Assembly (NCBI GenBank): GCA_964463485.1 | Contig: CAYXDO010000041.1 | Coordinates: 7,550 to 71,549 of the forward strand | Reading direction: 5' to 3' | DNA from: CAYXDO01 sp964463485 | GTDB lineage: Bacteria; Myxococcota; Kuafuiibacteriia; Kuafuiibacteriales; Kuafuiibacteriaceae | DNA length: 64,000 bases | Shown: positions 8,177 through 16,973 of the stretch, one piece after another | Position numbering within the stretch: the first letter of the stretch is position 1 | Layout of the letters: each line of letters starts with the position of its first letter | Position numbers and translations under genes: made by a program | Notes under the pieces: model-generated | Database searches by the model: none | What the model was told of the DNA's origin: nothing | The model's input: only the letters and a program-made list of their open reading frames with translations

Positions 8177-9484
8177 CTATCGATCGGGTGAGGTCAGGAC
8201 CGCCACTGAGGCCTCGTCGGCGGCCACGAAGGAAGCGCCGGACGCGAACACCTCACCGCTGTCGAGCACAACCATACTCTTGATGCCTCCTCGATACACG
8301 CTCTGAGCAGGGCAGAACTCACCCTTGCTTCGTCGAAAGCGGGCCACCAGGCCCCCTGCGCCTCCGGTCAGGAATCCATCGGGCATGGGTGCGAAGGCGC
8401 TGATTTGAACGGCCATGGGGGAGGGCAGGGGGACGAAGCCCGCGCCCGACTCCTCAAAGAGTCCACCCGTCGCTGTACCCACGACGAGCCCGAGCTCCGG
8501 CAGTCGTGCGACGGCGGTCAGGCCGTCGTCGCCGAATCGCGTCGTGTTGAAGCGACTCGCGGAGAACCGCAGGAGCTCAGGGGACTGGGCGTGAACGGCG
8601 ACGGCCTCTCCGGGGCCCAGAAACACCACGCCGCCCCGCTTCGAGGAGGAGTCGCCCAAACGTTCGAAGATGTAAACGACTTCGCCGTGACCGGCAAAGT
8701 ACCTCACGAGCCGGCCAGTCCCGAAGCTCAGGCCGAAGAGCTCTGGGTCTTCCGGACTCCCGCCGGCGGCCAGCCAATCGACTGCCAACCCTTCGTCGGC
8801 GCCGATCAGCGGCTGAAGCCTCAGCACTCCTCGGTCCAAGCGCCCCACCATCCACCGGCGCTCGGTGGAGCCAAAGATGCGATCAGACAATCGAACGGCG
8901 GCCTGCAGAGACTCTTCTACTTCCAGACCCTCGACGACGATGGGAGTCACCGACGAGGTCGACACCAGAGTGACTGACCCTTTGGATCCGCCAACGAGCA
9001 CCCGGTCCCCGAGCTCGATCGTGAAGCTCGTGTTCTCATGGTGAGGAAGCGGGAGGGTGTCGACGACGAAGTCCCGGCATGAGGATGGGAGCGCGAAGCG
9101 CTGACTCGGTTCGGAGACCTCGCGCCACTCGGACCACCCGTCCGATCGAAGGTCGCTGACGACAGTTCGTAGAGGCGGCTCGATCGGGTCAGCGACTTCT
9201 CCCGGGGCAGCCAGAGTTACGTCTCCAGGCGCCAGGGGCAGGTCGTGGTCATAAAGCAGAGCCTCGACGCGAAGATCGCTGTCTGCGGGGATTTCGTTCT
9301 TGGCAAAGGGTTCCGTGCTCTCGAGGTCGACGTGGGCCAAACTGACTTCTCGCCCCGAAGTCATCGCGACGAGGATCGATCCACCGATGCCGTCGGGCAG
9401 CTCGAGCAAGGCCGAATGAGAACACGCCGAGCAGAAGCACACTCCGACGACGCAGATTCGCAGGGCAAGGCGTGGCGAGGTCAC
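8177..9484 (-). CDS. Lipoprotein, probably beta-propeller-like
   Basis: About 435 residues from GTG 9484. This start is chosen because AAGGAG lies 6 bases upstream and because it yields a proper lipoprotein signal: Arg near the N-terminus, a hydrophobic core (ALRICVVGVCF) and the lipobox CSAC. A longer frame to 9556 has no such support. The mature part is beta-rich with repeated strand/turn blocks (such as GGSKGSVTLVS, GTATGGLFEE, GGAGGLVARFRR) that suggest a propeller of the WD/PQQ sort. There is no catalytic motif. It resembles in style the lipoproteins at 30735 and 49928. Confidence 0.75.
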   Translation of the reverse strand: MTSPRLALRICVVGVCFCSACSHSALLELPDGIGGSILVAMTSGREVSLAHVDLESTEPFAKNEIPADSDLRVEALLYDHDLPLAPGDVTLAAPGEVADPIEPPLRTVVSDLRSDGWSEWREVSEPSQRFALPSSCRDFVVDTLPLPHHENTSFTIELGDRVLVGGSKGSVTLVSTSSVTPIVVEGLEVEESLQAAVRLSDRIFGSTERRWMVGRLDRGVLRLQPLIGADEGLAVDWLAAGGSPEDPELFGLSFGTGRLVRYFAGHGEVVYIFERLGDSSSKRGGVVFLGPGEAVAVHAQSPELLRFSASRFNTTRFGDDGLTAVARLPELGLVVGTATGGLFEESGAGFVPLPSPMAVQISAFAPMPDGFLTGGAGGLVARFRRSKGEFCPAQSVYRGGIKSMVVLDSGEVFASGASFVAADEASVAVLTSPDR

Positions 9485-9607
9485 CAAGGACTCCTTCGTT
9501 CGAACGGACTCCGTTTTGAGGTTACGATAGAGCGTAGCACGAGCCAAAGCGTCCATTTGTCGCAGCGCCCGAGGATGCGTGGAGCTTGGGTGCGAGCTTC
9601 CGGGAGC

Positions 9608-12600
9608 TCAAAGGGTCGAGATGATTTTTCGAATGGTCGCCGCGTCTTCGGCGTCAGGGCGAAGCTCCAGATACTTCTCGAAGTGTCGTTTGGCGTCCGC
9701 GTTCGCCTCGTTCCTGCGGTGGAGGGTCCCTAGCGCTCGGTGGCACGCGGCCTCCTCCGGATCGGCTCGGAGGCATTCTTCGAGCGCGGCCTTTGCCTTG
9801 TCGGCTCGACCCGCGAGCAAGAATCGGCTTCCGGCCTGGAGGAGCTTCTTGGCTCGTTCCTTGTCACCCTTCGGCCGAGGTTTGGTATCGAGTTTGATCT
9901 CCGGTTTGGTGACCGATTTCGACGGCAGCGATTTGGCAGGTTCGGCCTTGGCCGGCCGGGGGTCGGCCCGAACGGATGGGGTCGGCGGGGTCGGCAACTC
10001 TTTGGGCTCGACGCGAGTGAGCGCAGCTTCCTCGGGTTGCGGTCGAGGATCCGGTTTTAGATCCGGTTTTGGGTCCCCCTCGACTTTGGGATCGACCGGC
10101 TCAGCGCCGGTGAGCTCCGCGGCTCGAGGTTGCCGGGGCACGGGCATGTGAATTTCGGTGTCGTTGGCGGTTGGAATCCATCGGGAAACGGTGCCGCCCT
10201 GGGCGTCGTCCACTCTGATCAGCGAGAGGGCGCGGATGAGTCGCCTCGAGGTGGGTACGGTTCCCATGGGTTCGCCGTCGAGGTAGACCGAGCCTTGGGG
10301 CGGCTCGGTGACTTTGATGGTCGCGGCGGGCCACGTAGGATCGAATCGAAGCTCCGCGCGCTCCGACCCTCCCAGGCTCGGACACCGAACGATTCTCGCG
10401 CCGGCCAGGGCCTGTCCTGGTCTGGTGCGCACGACGGCGGCCCCGGCCAAGCTGAGCTTCTGATCGGGGGTGATCTTGGTCCCGTCGGCGAGCTCGAGCT
10501 CGGCGGAGCTCAGCAGCTGGACGGCGCAGGCGTCGTTGGGTTCGAGGGGGCGAAGGGATGCGGTCAGCTTGCCGCGGTCGGACAGGACGACGCGAGTCGG
10601 CTCGTACCCATCCATGGCGATGAGTATGGCTGCTTCGGATCCGAGCGGGACGAGGAACGAGAAGGGCGCTTCGCCGAGAGGGGCTCCGTCGGCCTCCGCG
10701 AAGGCGCGGGCGTTCGGGGGCTGAGTATCGACCACGAGCTCTCGGAGCGGGCCGACGCTGAGGCTTGGTCCGGCTGGAATGGGTTCGGGCTCCGGTCGAC
10801 CGAGGAGGGCGACGATTCCGAGGAGCGCGAGCACGAGCACGAAGCCGAGGGCGATTTTGGTTGGGTTGTAGGGGCTGATGGCCGCGCGAAACTCACCGGT
10901 AGCGATTTGGCCGTCGTCGAATTCCGACGGTGGGCGAGTCGCCGGGACGATGATCGGCGTGAACGGCTGCGGAGGAGGGGTGGGCGCGGCCTCCGCGCGA
11001 GGCGGTTTGGATTCGAGGGCGTCTGGTCGTGGGAGCTCGTCCTGGTAGCCGGAGAAATCGGTCTCTCCGCGACGGAACGTGCCTCGGGCGGCCACCACGG
11101 CGCTCCAGGGGCTCGCTCCGGAAGGATATTCGGGGGCGTCCCACGCCGCCTTGACGGCGCCGATGCGCTGGACCTCGGTGTTGGAGAGGGGCCGGAGGTG
11201 GTCTTCCGGACTCCGCACTTCGACCTCGAAGCCCTGGGACGGCGTTGGAGGCTGGTAGTCTTCGACGTTCGTTCGGAGCTCGGACGGATCGGGGCTGAGT
11301 GTGGGTGCAGAGTGTGATGTCGATGGGATCAGGGCGGGTCGAGCTGGCTGAGTGGTTCGGAGAGACTCGCGCGCGGCGGCGATGGAGTGGGCTTCGGCGC
11401 TCACTGCGTCGTCGGTCGGCGTCTCTGCCACGATCGCTTCGGGCTGGCTGCTCGGAGTTGCAGCGGAGGATTCAGGTTCGAGCGACGCGGTGCGTAGCGG
11501 CTCGGCGCTGGCCTGCGCTTCGGGACTATTCGAGGGTGGCAGCTCGGCGGTCTCCGATCCGAGTGCGACATTCGACAGGCTCGGGAGAGTCTCTGCCGAC
11601 GAAGCAACGACGGCGGGCGGCGATGCGAGAATTCCGAGTGCGACATTTGTGTCGACATCCGCGGGCCGCGGGGAGATTGCGGCATTGTGAGCCTCGGCAG
11701 CGCTCGACCCGAGTTGCTGCCGATCTGGTCTCGCCGACTTGGTCGTATCTTCGCAGGCCGGTTGGAGCTCCCTCGAGTCAGCAGCAGGTTCCTCGCGTTC
11801 GAGGTCAGGTCGCGGCGCGAATCCCGGAGTGGCCGCGAGCGCGTTTTCGAGGGATCCGAAGAGGTCGCCTAGCGTGCTGGATCCGTTCGAGCTCGGTGGG
11901 ACTGCGGGTGCGAGCCCGAAGTCGCGGGGCTCGGGCGCAGCATCGAAGTGTGGCAAGTCACCGAGCGGCGGGAGGTTGAGCGACGCGAGCGACGGCAGGT
12001 CCGGAAGGGTGAAAGGAATCGTCGCGGGGTCGGCCGAGAAGCTCGGGACTTCGACCTTCGCAGACTCACTGGGAACCGGCGATTCATTTCGACCTTCCTC
12101 GCCGGCCCCGGTGGACTCGGATTGCTGGACGGGCGAACGCTCGGTTGTGAGTTGGTCGTTGGTGGCCCAGCTCGGAAGCTCGAACGAGAGGCTCGCAGGC
12201 GACGTCCCGACGTGAGCCTCCGCGCGCTGCGCAGCCTCTTTGGTTGGCAGGTTCTCGCCGTCTCGAACCGTGATTGTGGAGTCCGAGGGTTCACCGATCC
12301 TTTCGGCAGCGTGCGAAGAGGGCGGCGCATCCACGGGCCGTTCTGGTGAAGTCTCCTGTGCGGACGTGCCGATCCCCGTGGTGACCGATTGCGGGCGCTT
12401 GGAACCGCCCGGGTGGTCAGGTGGGGGAATGGACCGCAAATCCTGAGTCGGTAGGGACGTGAGCAACTCCTCGAGCGTTCGGACGGCCGTCGAGGCGGAG
12501 GGCAAACGTCTATCGAGGTCGGGCTCGGTGAGCTCGTTGATGAGCGCCCGCAAACCAGAGGGCATCATCGTCTTCTGCTGAGCCAAAGAGAGGAGCGCGT

Positions 12601-13177
12601 GGCCGAGCCGCCACAGATCGCCCGCCTGCGAGGGCTCCTTCTGGGCGCGTTCTTCGGGTGCCAAGCGGGCCGGAATGGCTCCGGGGGTGAGCCAGCGGGC
12701 CGAGACGCACACTGGAATGGCGCCGAACCGAACCCCCTCCTTGGTTCGGAACAGGACGTGCTCGGAGAGCAGCGCCTCGATGCGATCGAGCGCGTGTCGT
12801 CGTTCGAGCCGTCGAGCGAGAAAGAGGCCGAGCTCCACGAGGTCGCGCGGGGCGAGGCCAGCGTCGCCGACCAACGGCGTGAGGTCCTCGAAGGGCATCG
12901 TCCAGTACACGATGCGAGACCCGTCGGGCTCGTCGCCTCCTCCGTGAGCGGTGATGCGGATGTCTGGCTCGTTGAAGAGGCCTGCGGTTTCGTGGGCGAT
13001 CTTACGCAGGTAGAGATACCTCGCGCGCTGCTCTTCCTCACCTCGCACGGATCGGCAGCGGACGTATTGGAGCAGCACGCGTTCGCCGCCGAGCAGCGAC
13101 TCGGCCTCCGCGAGCGAGGTGCCCGGAGCTGTCGCGAGCCGGCGAACGACGGAGAACTGTCCAACCTTGATGACCAC
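9608..13177 (-). CDS. Pseudokinase-PEGA-TPR membrane protein
   Basis: About 1189 residues from GTG 13177 (AGAGG 4 bases upstream; ATG 13207 is the alternative). Residues about 1-260 follow the order of a Hanks-type kinase domain (VGQFSVVRRL start; a D-W-LG..L helix near the end). The VAIK lysine position reads VLLQYV, there is no HRD and no DFG, so it is probably catalytically dead. A long Ser/Pro/Glu-rich linker follows. A transmembrane segment (LGFVLVLALLGIVALLG) lies near 773-792, then two PEGA-type beta modules (about 812-872 and 952-975, with YLDGEPMGTVP), a Lys/Pro-rich stretch and a C-terminal TPR pair (about 1103-1189). It probably acts as an envelope-spanning scaffold (inference). 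Confidence 0.8.
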   Translation of the reverse strand: MVIKVGQFSVVRRLATAPGTSLAEAESLLGGERVLLQYVRCRSVRGEEEQRARYLYLRKIAHETAGLFNEPDIRITAHGGGDEPDGSRIVYWTMPFEDLTPLVGDAGLAPRDLVELGLFLARRLERRHALDRIEALLSEHVLFRTKEGVRFGAIPVCVSARWLTPGAIPARLAPEERAQKEPSQAGDLWRLGHALLSLAQQKTMMPSGLRALINELTEPDLDRRLPSASTAVRTLEELLTSLPTQDLRSIPPPDHPGGSKRPQSVTTGIGTSAQETSPERPVDAPPSSHAAERIGEPSDSTITVRDGENLPTKEAAQRAEAHVGTSPASLSFELPSWATNDQLTTERSPVQQSESTGAGEEGRNESPVPSESAKVEVPSFSADPATIPFTLPDLPSLASLNLPPLGDLPHFDAAPEPRDFGLAPAVPPSSNGSSTLGDLFGSLENALAATPGFAPRPDLEREEPAADSRELQPACEDTTKSARPDRQQLGSSAAEAHNAAISPRPADVDTNVALGILASPPAVVASSAETLPSLSNVALGSETAELPPSNSPEAQASAEPLRTASLEPESSAATPSSQPEAIVAETPTDDAVSAEAHSIAAARESLRTTQPARPALIPSTSHSAPTLSPDPSELRTNVEDYQPPTPSQGFEVEVRSPEDHLRPLSNTEVQRIGAVKAAWDAPEYPSGASPWSAVVAARGTFRRGETDFSGYQDELPRPDALESKPPRAEAAPTPPPQPFTPIIVPATRPPSEFDDGQIATGEFRAAISPYNPTKIALGFVLVLALLGIVALLGRPEPEPIPAGPSLSVGPLRELVVDTQPPNARAFAEADGAPLGEAPFSFLVPLGSEAAILIAMDGYEPTRVVLSDRGKLTASLRPLEPNDACAVQLLSSAELELADGTKITPDQKLSLAGAAVVRTRPGQALAGARIVRCPSLGGSERAELRFDPTWPAATIKVTEPPQGSVYLDGEPMGTVPTSRRLIRALSLIRVDDAQGGTVSRWIPTANDTEIHMPVPRQPRAAELTGAEPVDPKVEGDPKPDLKPDPRPQPEEAALTRVEPKELPTPPTPSVRADPRPAKAEPAKSLPSKSVTKPEIKLDTKPRPKGDKERAKKLLQAGSRFLLAGRADKAKAALEECLRADPEEAACHRALGTLHRRNEANADAKRHFEKYLELRPDAEDAATIRKIISTL

Positions 13178-13302
13178 GGAGCCTCTGGTGTGACCATAGG
13201 AGCCCAAGCCGGCCGGTCACCATCCGTAGGAGGGTCGACGCGGAGATGGCTAACACACTTTCGGGGCTTGGAAGCGCGAGGCCGCCCACATACGATCGGC
13301 CG

Positions 13303-13947
13303 ATGGTCCGGTCTCTGCGGTCTCTGCTGCTCCTGCTCCTGCTCGTGGCTCCTTCGGCCTTCGCCGGCAATCCGTGGGAGGAGCTCATGGGGCGCAAGCC
13401 GCAGATGTGGTCCGATCCGCAGGGCCGCTTCGTCATCGATCTTCCGCAAGGCTGGAAAGACGAACCCAAGAGCTCGGTGGCCAACACGGTGGACTTTTGG
13501 CGGACCGATGCCGAGCACGGCGTGACCGCGCGGGTGAGCGTCGAAGTCCGCGTCGTTCCAAAGGGCGTGAAGTTGTCGCACTTCGTCGAGCGTGTGAACG
13601 AGGACGGCCGCAAGTCCGTGCGCGAACATCGGATCTTGCAGCAAGACCAAATCCAAGTCTCCGGTGTGGCTGCGCGTCGCCAGCTCGTCACGTATCAGGT
13701 GCTCGGCCACACCGAGATCGTGAACGAGGCCGTGCAGGTGATCTTGGTCGGCGACGAGCGGGCCTATGTCATCACGTTGGTGAGCCCTGCCGGGACGCGC
13801 GGTCTGTTCTGGGAGGAGTTCGAGCTGATGACGAAGGGCTTCTCGGCGGGTGGATCGGAGTCCTCGGCCGTGCGCACGAGCCCGGATCAACCGCGAAAGA
13901 AGCTCCGCGCGGGCGAGATGGTGAATCCGGACGCGCTCAAGTATTAG
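13303..13947 (+). CDS. Exported DcrB/PsbP-like protein
   Basis: 214 residues. ATG 13303 gives a clear signal peptide (MVRSLRSLLLLLLLVAPSAFA), so I prefer it to ATG 13246. The mature part begins with a phosphate-free alpha/beta layout similar to DUF1795/DcrB: DPQGRFVIDLPQGWKD, then strands, a helix with FVERVNEDGRKSV, and a closing E-x(2)-F-x-L-M-T-K-G-F helix. It is predicted to be exported across the inner membrane. It lies 6 bases before coaX and is probably cotranscribed with it; no functional link is obvious. Confidence 0.7.
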   Translation: MVRSLRSLLLLLLLVAPSAFAGNPWEELMGRKPQMWSDPQGRFVIDLPQGWKDEPKSSVANTVDFWRTDAEHGVTARVSVEVRVVPKGVKLSHFVERVNEDGRKSVREHRILQQDQIQVSGVAARRQLVTYQVLGHTEIVNEAVQVILVGDERAYVITLVSPAGTRGLFWEEFELMTKGFSAGGSESSAVRTSPDQPRKKLRAGEMVNPDALKY

Positions 13948-13953
13948 AGCGCC

Positions 13954-14718
13954 ATGCTCCTCGCGTTCGACGTCGGCAACACGAACATCACCATCGGGCT
14001 CTTCGAGAAGGAGCGTCTCGCCGGGAGTTGGCGGCTCGAAACGGCGCGGACCCGCACCGGAGACGAGTACGGGCTGCTCGTGCGGTTGCTGCTCGAACAG
14101 TCCGGGCACCATGCTGCATCCGTCGACGCGGTGATCGGCGCGTCGGTCGTCCCTCCGCTCAGCCCGGTGATTCGGCAGCTCGCCGAGCGAGTCTTTGGCG
14201 TTCGGGCGTTGATGGTCGAACCTGGCGTCCGCACCGGCCTGCCTATCCTCTACGATCCGCCCAAGGACGTCGGCGCAGATCGGATCGTCAACGCGGTGGC
14301 CGCCTACGCGCGCTTCGAAAGCGCTTGTATCGTCGTCGACTTCGGCACGGCCACGACCTTCGATTGCATCACTGCCAAGGGGGAGTACGCAGGAGGCGCG
14401 ATCGCGCCGGGCATTCAGATCGCGATGGACGCCTTGTTCTCTCGCACCGCCAAGCTCCCTCGGGTCGAGGTCGCGCGTCCCGAGCGTGCGATCGGGCGCA
14501 ACACCAACGAGTCGATCCAGTCCGGGACATACTTCGGCTACGTGGCGATGGTCGACGGACTGGTCGAGCGCCTTCGTGTTGAGCTCGGTGCTCCGGTGCG
14601 CGTGATGGCGACGGGTGGTCTAGCGAGTGTCATCGCTTCGGACTCCAAGACGATCGAAGCCGTCGATCCAGACCTCACGTTGGTTGGGCTTCGGCTGATC
14701 TGGGAACGGAATCGCTGA
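13954..14718 (+). CDS. coaX: Type III pantothenate kinase
   Basis: 254 residues, the normal size. It phosphorylates pantothenate in the first step of coenzyme A synthesis, in the cytoplasm. Type III features are visible: N-terminal DVGNTNITIGLF (phosphate-1 loop), PPKDVGADRIVNAVAA (pantothenate-binding region), VDFGTATTFD (phosphate-2 loop), GGAIAPGIQ, and ATGG near the end. The start ATG lies directly after the stop of the exported DcrB-like gene (6 bases). No biotin ligase (birA) gene is adjacent, although it often is in other bacteria. Confidence 0.95.
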   Translation: MLLAFDVGNTNITIGLFEKERLAGSWRLETARTRTGDEYGLLVRLLLEQSGHHAASVDAVIGASVVPPLSPVIRQLAERVFGVRALMVEPGVRTGLPILYDPPKDVGADRIVNAVAAYARFESACIVVDFGTATTFDCITAKGEYAGGAIAPGIQIAMDALFSRTAKLPRVEVARPERAIGRNTNESIQSGTYFGYVAMVDGLVERLRVELGAPVRVMATGGLASVIASDSKTIEAVDPDLTLVGLRLIWERNR

Positions 14719-14729
14719 CCGACCTTGGG

Positions 14730-14758
14730 TTGACTCCGCTTTCCATCGACGGCTAGGT
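14730..14758 (+). promoter_or_regulatory. Possible sigma-70-type promoter for the EF-G-like gene
   Basis: TTGACT (14730-14735) is followed after exactly 17 bases by CTAGGT (14753-14758). The first box matches 5 of 6 consensus bases, the second only 3 of 6. It sits 35 bases before the ATG at 14793, which also has AAGGA about 10 bases upstream. The position suits a promoter for the translation factor gene, but the weak second box leaves it tentative. Confidence 0.3.
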
Positions 14759-14792
14759 TGCGCGGCGCTCGAGCCCAAGAAGGAACAAACCC

Positions 14793-16874
14793 ATGAAAAG
14801 CTTCGAAACCAAGGACATCCGCAACATAGGGCTGATCGGCCACAAGGCGGCCGGAAAGACATCGGCCGCGGAGGCGGCGCTCTGGAGCGCCAAAGTCACG
14901 AACCGGCTCTGCAGCACCGCTGAAGGGACGTCAGTCCTCGATTTCGAAGACGAAGAGCGAAAGCACGGGATGAGCATCTCGACCGGCGTGGCTGCGTTCG
15001 AGTGGAACCGAAGGAAGGTCAATCTCCTCGACACACCCGGAGACGGCAACTTCCTTCACGACACGAGGCTCGCCATGGAGGCCATGGACGGGGCCGTTTG
15101 TGTCGTCTCGGCCAAGGACGGCGTCGAGCCGATGACCGAGCGCGCGTTTACGTGGGCCAAGGAAGCCGGGCTCGCGACGGCCTTTTTCATTTCGAAGATG
15201 GACGTCGAGAACGCCGATTTTCAAAAAGCGCTCGATGACGTGAAGCGGAGTCTCTGCAAGGAGGCCGCGGCGCTTCAAATCCCGATCGGAAAGGACGGTG
15301 GCTTTCGCGGGATCGTGAACTTGTTGTCGCAGCGAGCTTACATCTTCAAGGACGGCGACACGGGCGCTTACGCGGAGACGGACATCCCGGCGGAGATGTC
15401 CGACGAGGTGGAGGCCGCGCGCAACCGACTGATCGAAGACATCGCGGCGGCCGACGATAGTCTGATGGAGAAGTTTTTCGAAGGCGCGCTGACGCCCGTG
15501 GAGATCGAGGCGGGCCTGGCCAAGGCGATGGCCGGCGGCCTGATCGTTCCGGTCTATTGCGGCTCTGGCACGTTGAACCGCGGCGTCAACCTCATGTTGG
15601 ACGCGGTGGTCGCAACGTTCCCCGATCCGTCGAAACACAGAGCGTTCAGCGGGAAGCTTGGAGATCAAACGATCGAGCGAGGGATCGACGGGCCGATGGC
15701 GTGTGTCGTCTTCAAGACGATCGTAGACCAACAGTCGGGCCGTATCTCGGTGTGTCGCGTGATCTCGGGTCTCGCGAAGGCGGATACGACCGCGAAGAAC
15801 GGCGGTCGGCGCACGACCGAGCGGCTCGGGACGCTCAACACGCTCCTGGGCAAGAAGCTCCACGCCATCGAAGACGGCCAAGCCAAGCCGGGCGACATCT
15901 TCGCGCTCGCGAAGCTCAAAGAGACGAGCACCGGCGACACCTTGAGCGACGACGGCTTGGTGGCTGATTTCGTGAAGCTGCCGCCGGCGCTCATCTCCCG
16001 AGCGGTTCGCGCGAAGGACAAGGGCGGCGAGGACAAGATCAAGGCGGCGCTGACGCGCGTCACGGACGAGGATCCAGGCCTTCACGTGACCCACGACGAG
16101 AACACCGGCGAGGTGATCCTGTCCGGCGCGGGTGGCCGGCATGTCGAGATCACGGTCGAGAAGATGAATCGCAAGTTCGGCGTCTCGTGTGAGCTCGCGT
16201 TGCCGCGCATTCCGTACCGCGAGACCTTCACGGTCGCGGTGAAGAACGTCGAAGGGAAGCACAAGAAGCAGTCCGGCGGGCACGGCCAGTTCGGCGTCTG
16301 CTACCTCGACATCGAGCCCGGCGAGCGCGGATCGGGATTCGTGTTCGAAGACGCGATCGTGGGAGGGTCGATCCCGCGGCAGTTCATTCCGTCGGTGGAG
16401 AAGGGTCTCGTGAAGGCGATGGCGCGCGGGATGATCGCGGGCTATCCGGTCGTCGACGTTCGCGTTCGCGTCTTCGACGGCAAGTATCACGCCGTGGATT
16501 CCTCGGACATGGCGTTCCAAGTCGCGGCATCCAAGGGGCTCAAGGCGGCCGTCGCCAAAGCTCGGCCCGCGCTGCTCGAACCCATCATGAACGTGGAGAT
16601 CCGCGTTCCGGACGACAACATGGGCGACATCATGAGCGACATCAACACGCGCCGCGGACGTGTGATGGGTTCGGAGTCCTTGGGGCGCTATGCAGTCGTG
16701 AAAGCTCAGATTCCGTTGTCGGAGGTCCAGACCTACGAGGCTCAGCTCCGAGCGATGACGCAGGGCCGAGGCTCTTTCACGATGGACCAGTCCCACATGG
16801 AGCTCGTGCCCGCGAACATTCAGGAGAAGATCATCAAGGACTCCGGGTTCGTAGCCCTCGACGAAGAGGACTGA
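14793..16874 (+). CDS. Elongation factor G-like protein (EF-G-2 type)
   Basis: 693 residues with the five-domain EF-G order. The GTPase P-loop reads GHKAAGKTS instead of the GHIDAGKTT of canonical EF-G. G3 is DTPGDGNF and G4 is SKMD in place of NKxD. Later segments (HKKQSGGHGQFGV, DSSDMAFQVAAS, MGDIMSDINTRRGR) match the EF-G C-terminal domains. These deviations are typical of the EF-G-2 paralogue found in Thermus and many other bacteria, whose exact role is not settled. The organism presumably has a normal fusA in the str operon elsewhere. The gene is monocistronic, with a candidate promoter at 14730. Confidence 0.88.
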   Translation: MKSFETKDIRNIGLIGHKAAGKTSAAEAALWSAKVTNRLCSTAEGTSVLDFEDEERKHGMSISTGVAAFEWNRRKVNLLDTPGDGNFLHDTRLAMEAMDGAVCVVSAKDGVEPMTERAFTWAKEAGLATAFFISKMDVENADFQKALDDVKRSLCKEAAALQIPIGKDGGFRGIVNLLSQRAYIFKDGDTGAYAETDIPAEMSDEVEAARNRLIEDIAAADDSLMEKFFEGALTPVEIEAGLAKAMAGGLIVPVYCGSGTLNRGVNLMLDAVVATFPDPSKHRAFSGKLGDQTIERGIDGPMACVVFKTIVDQQSGRISVCRVISGLAKADTTAKNGGRRTTERLGTLNTLLGKKLHAIEDGQAKPGDIFALAKLKETSTGDTLSDDGLVADFVKLPPALISRAVRAKDKGGEDKIKAALTRVTDEDPGLHVTHDENTGEVILSGAGGRHVEITVEKMNRKFGVSCELALPRIPYRETFTVAVKNVEGKHKKQSGGHGQFGVCYLDIEPGERGSGFVFEDAIVGGSIPRQFIPSVEKGLVKAMARGMIAGYPVVDVRVRVFDGKYHAVDSSDMAFQVAASKGLKAAVAKARPALLEPIMNVEIRVPDDNMGDIMSDINTRRGRVMGSESLGRYAVVKAQIPLSEVQTYEAQLRAMTQGRGSFTMDQSHMELVPANIQEKIIKDSGFVALDEED

Positions 16875-16973
16875 GCCTGAAAGGGTACAGCCGGCTCGAA
16901 GCCCTCTGCACGACGTCTGCTCCGAACCTCTCGCCTCCGCTCCCGCAATTGGATAACGTAGGGGCGAGATTCT

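Noticed and set aside
10130..11317. Plus-strand ORF (395 aa) opposite the pseudokinase gene
   Set aside because: Gly/Arg/Glu-biased shadow of a high-GC gene. The minus strand has clear PEGA, TPR and transmembrane parts.
14931..16796. Minus-strand ORF of 621 aa opposite EF-G-2
   Set aside because: The plus strand is a full EF-G-like protein. The antisense frame is Arg/His/Asp-rich and lacks motifs.
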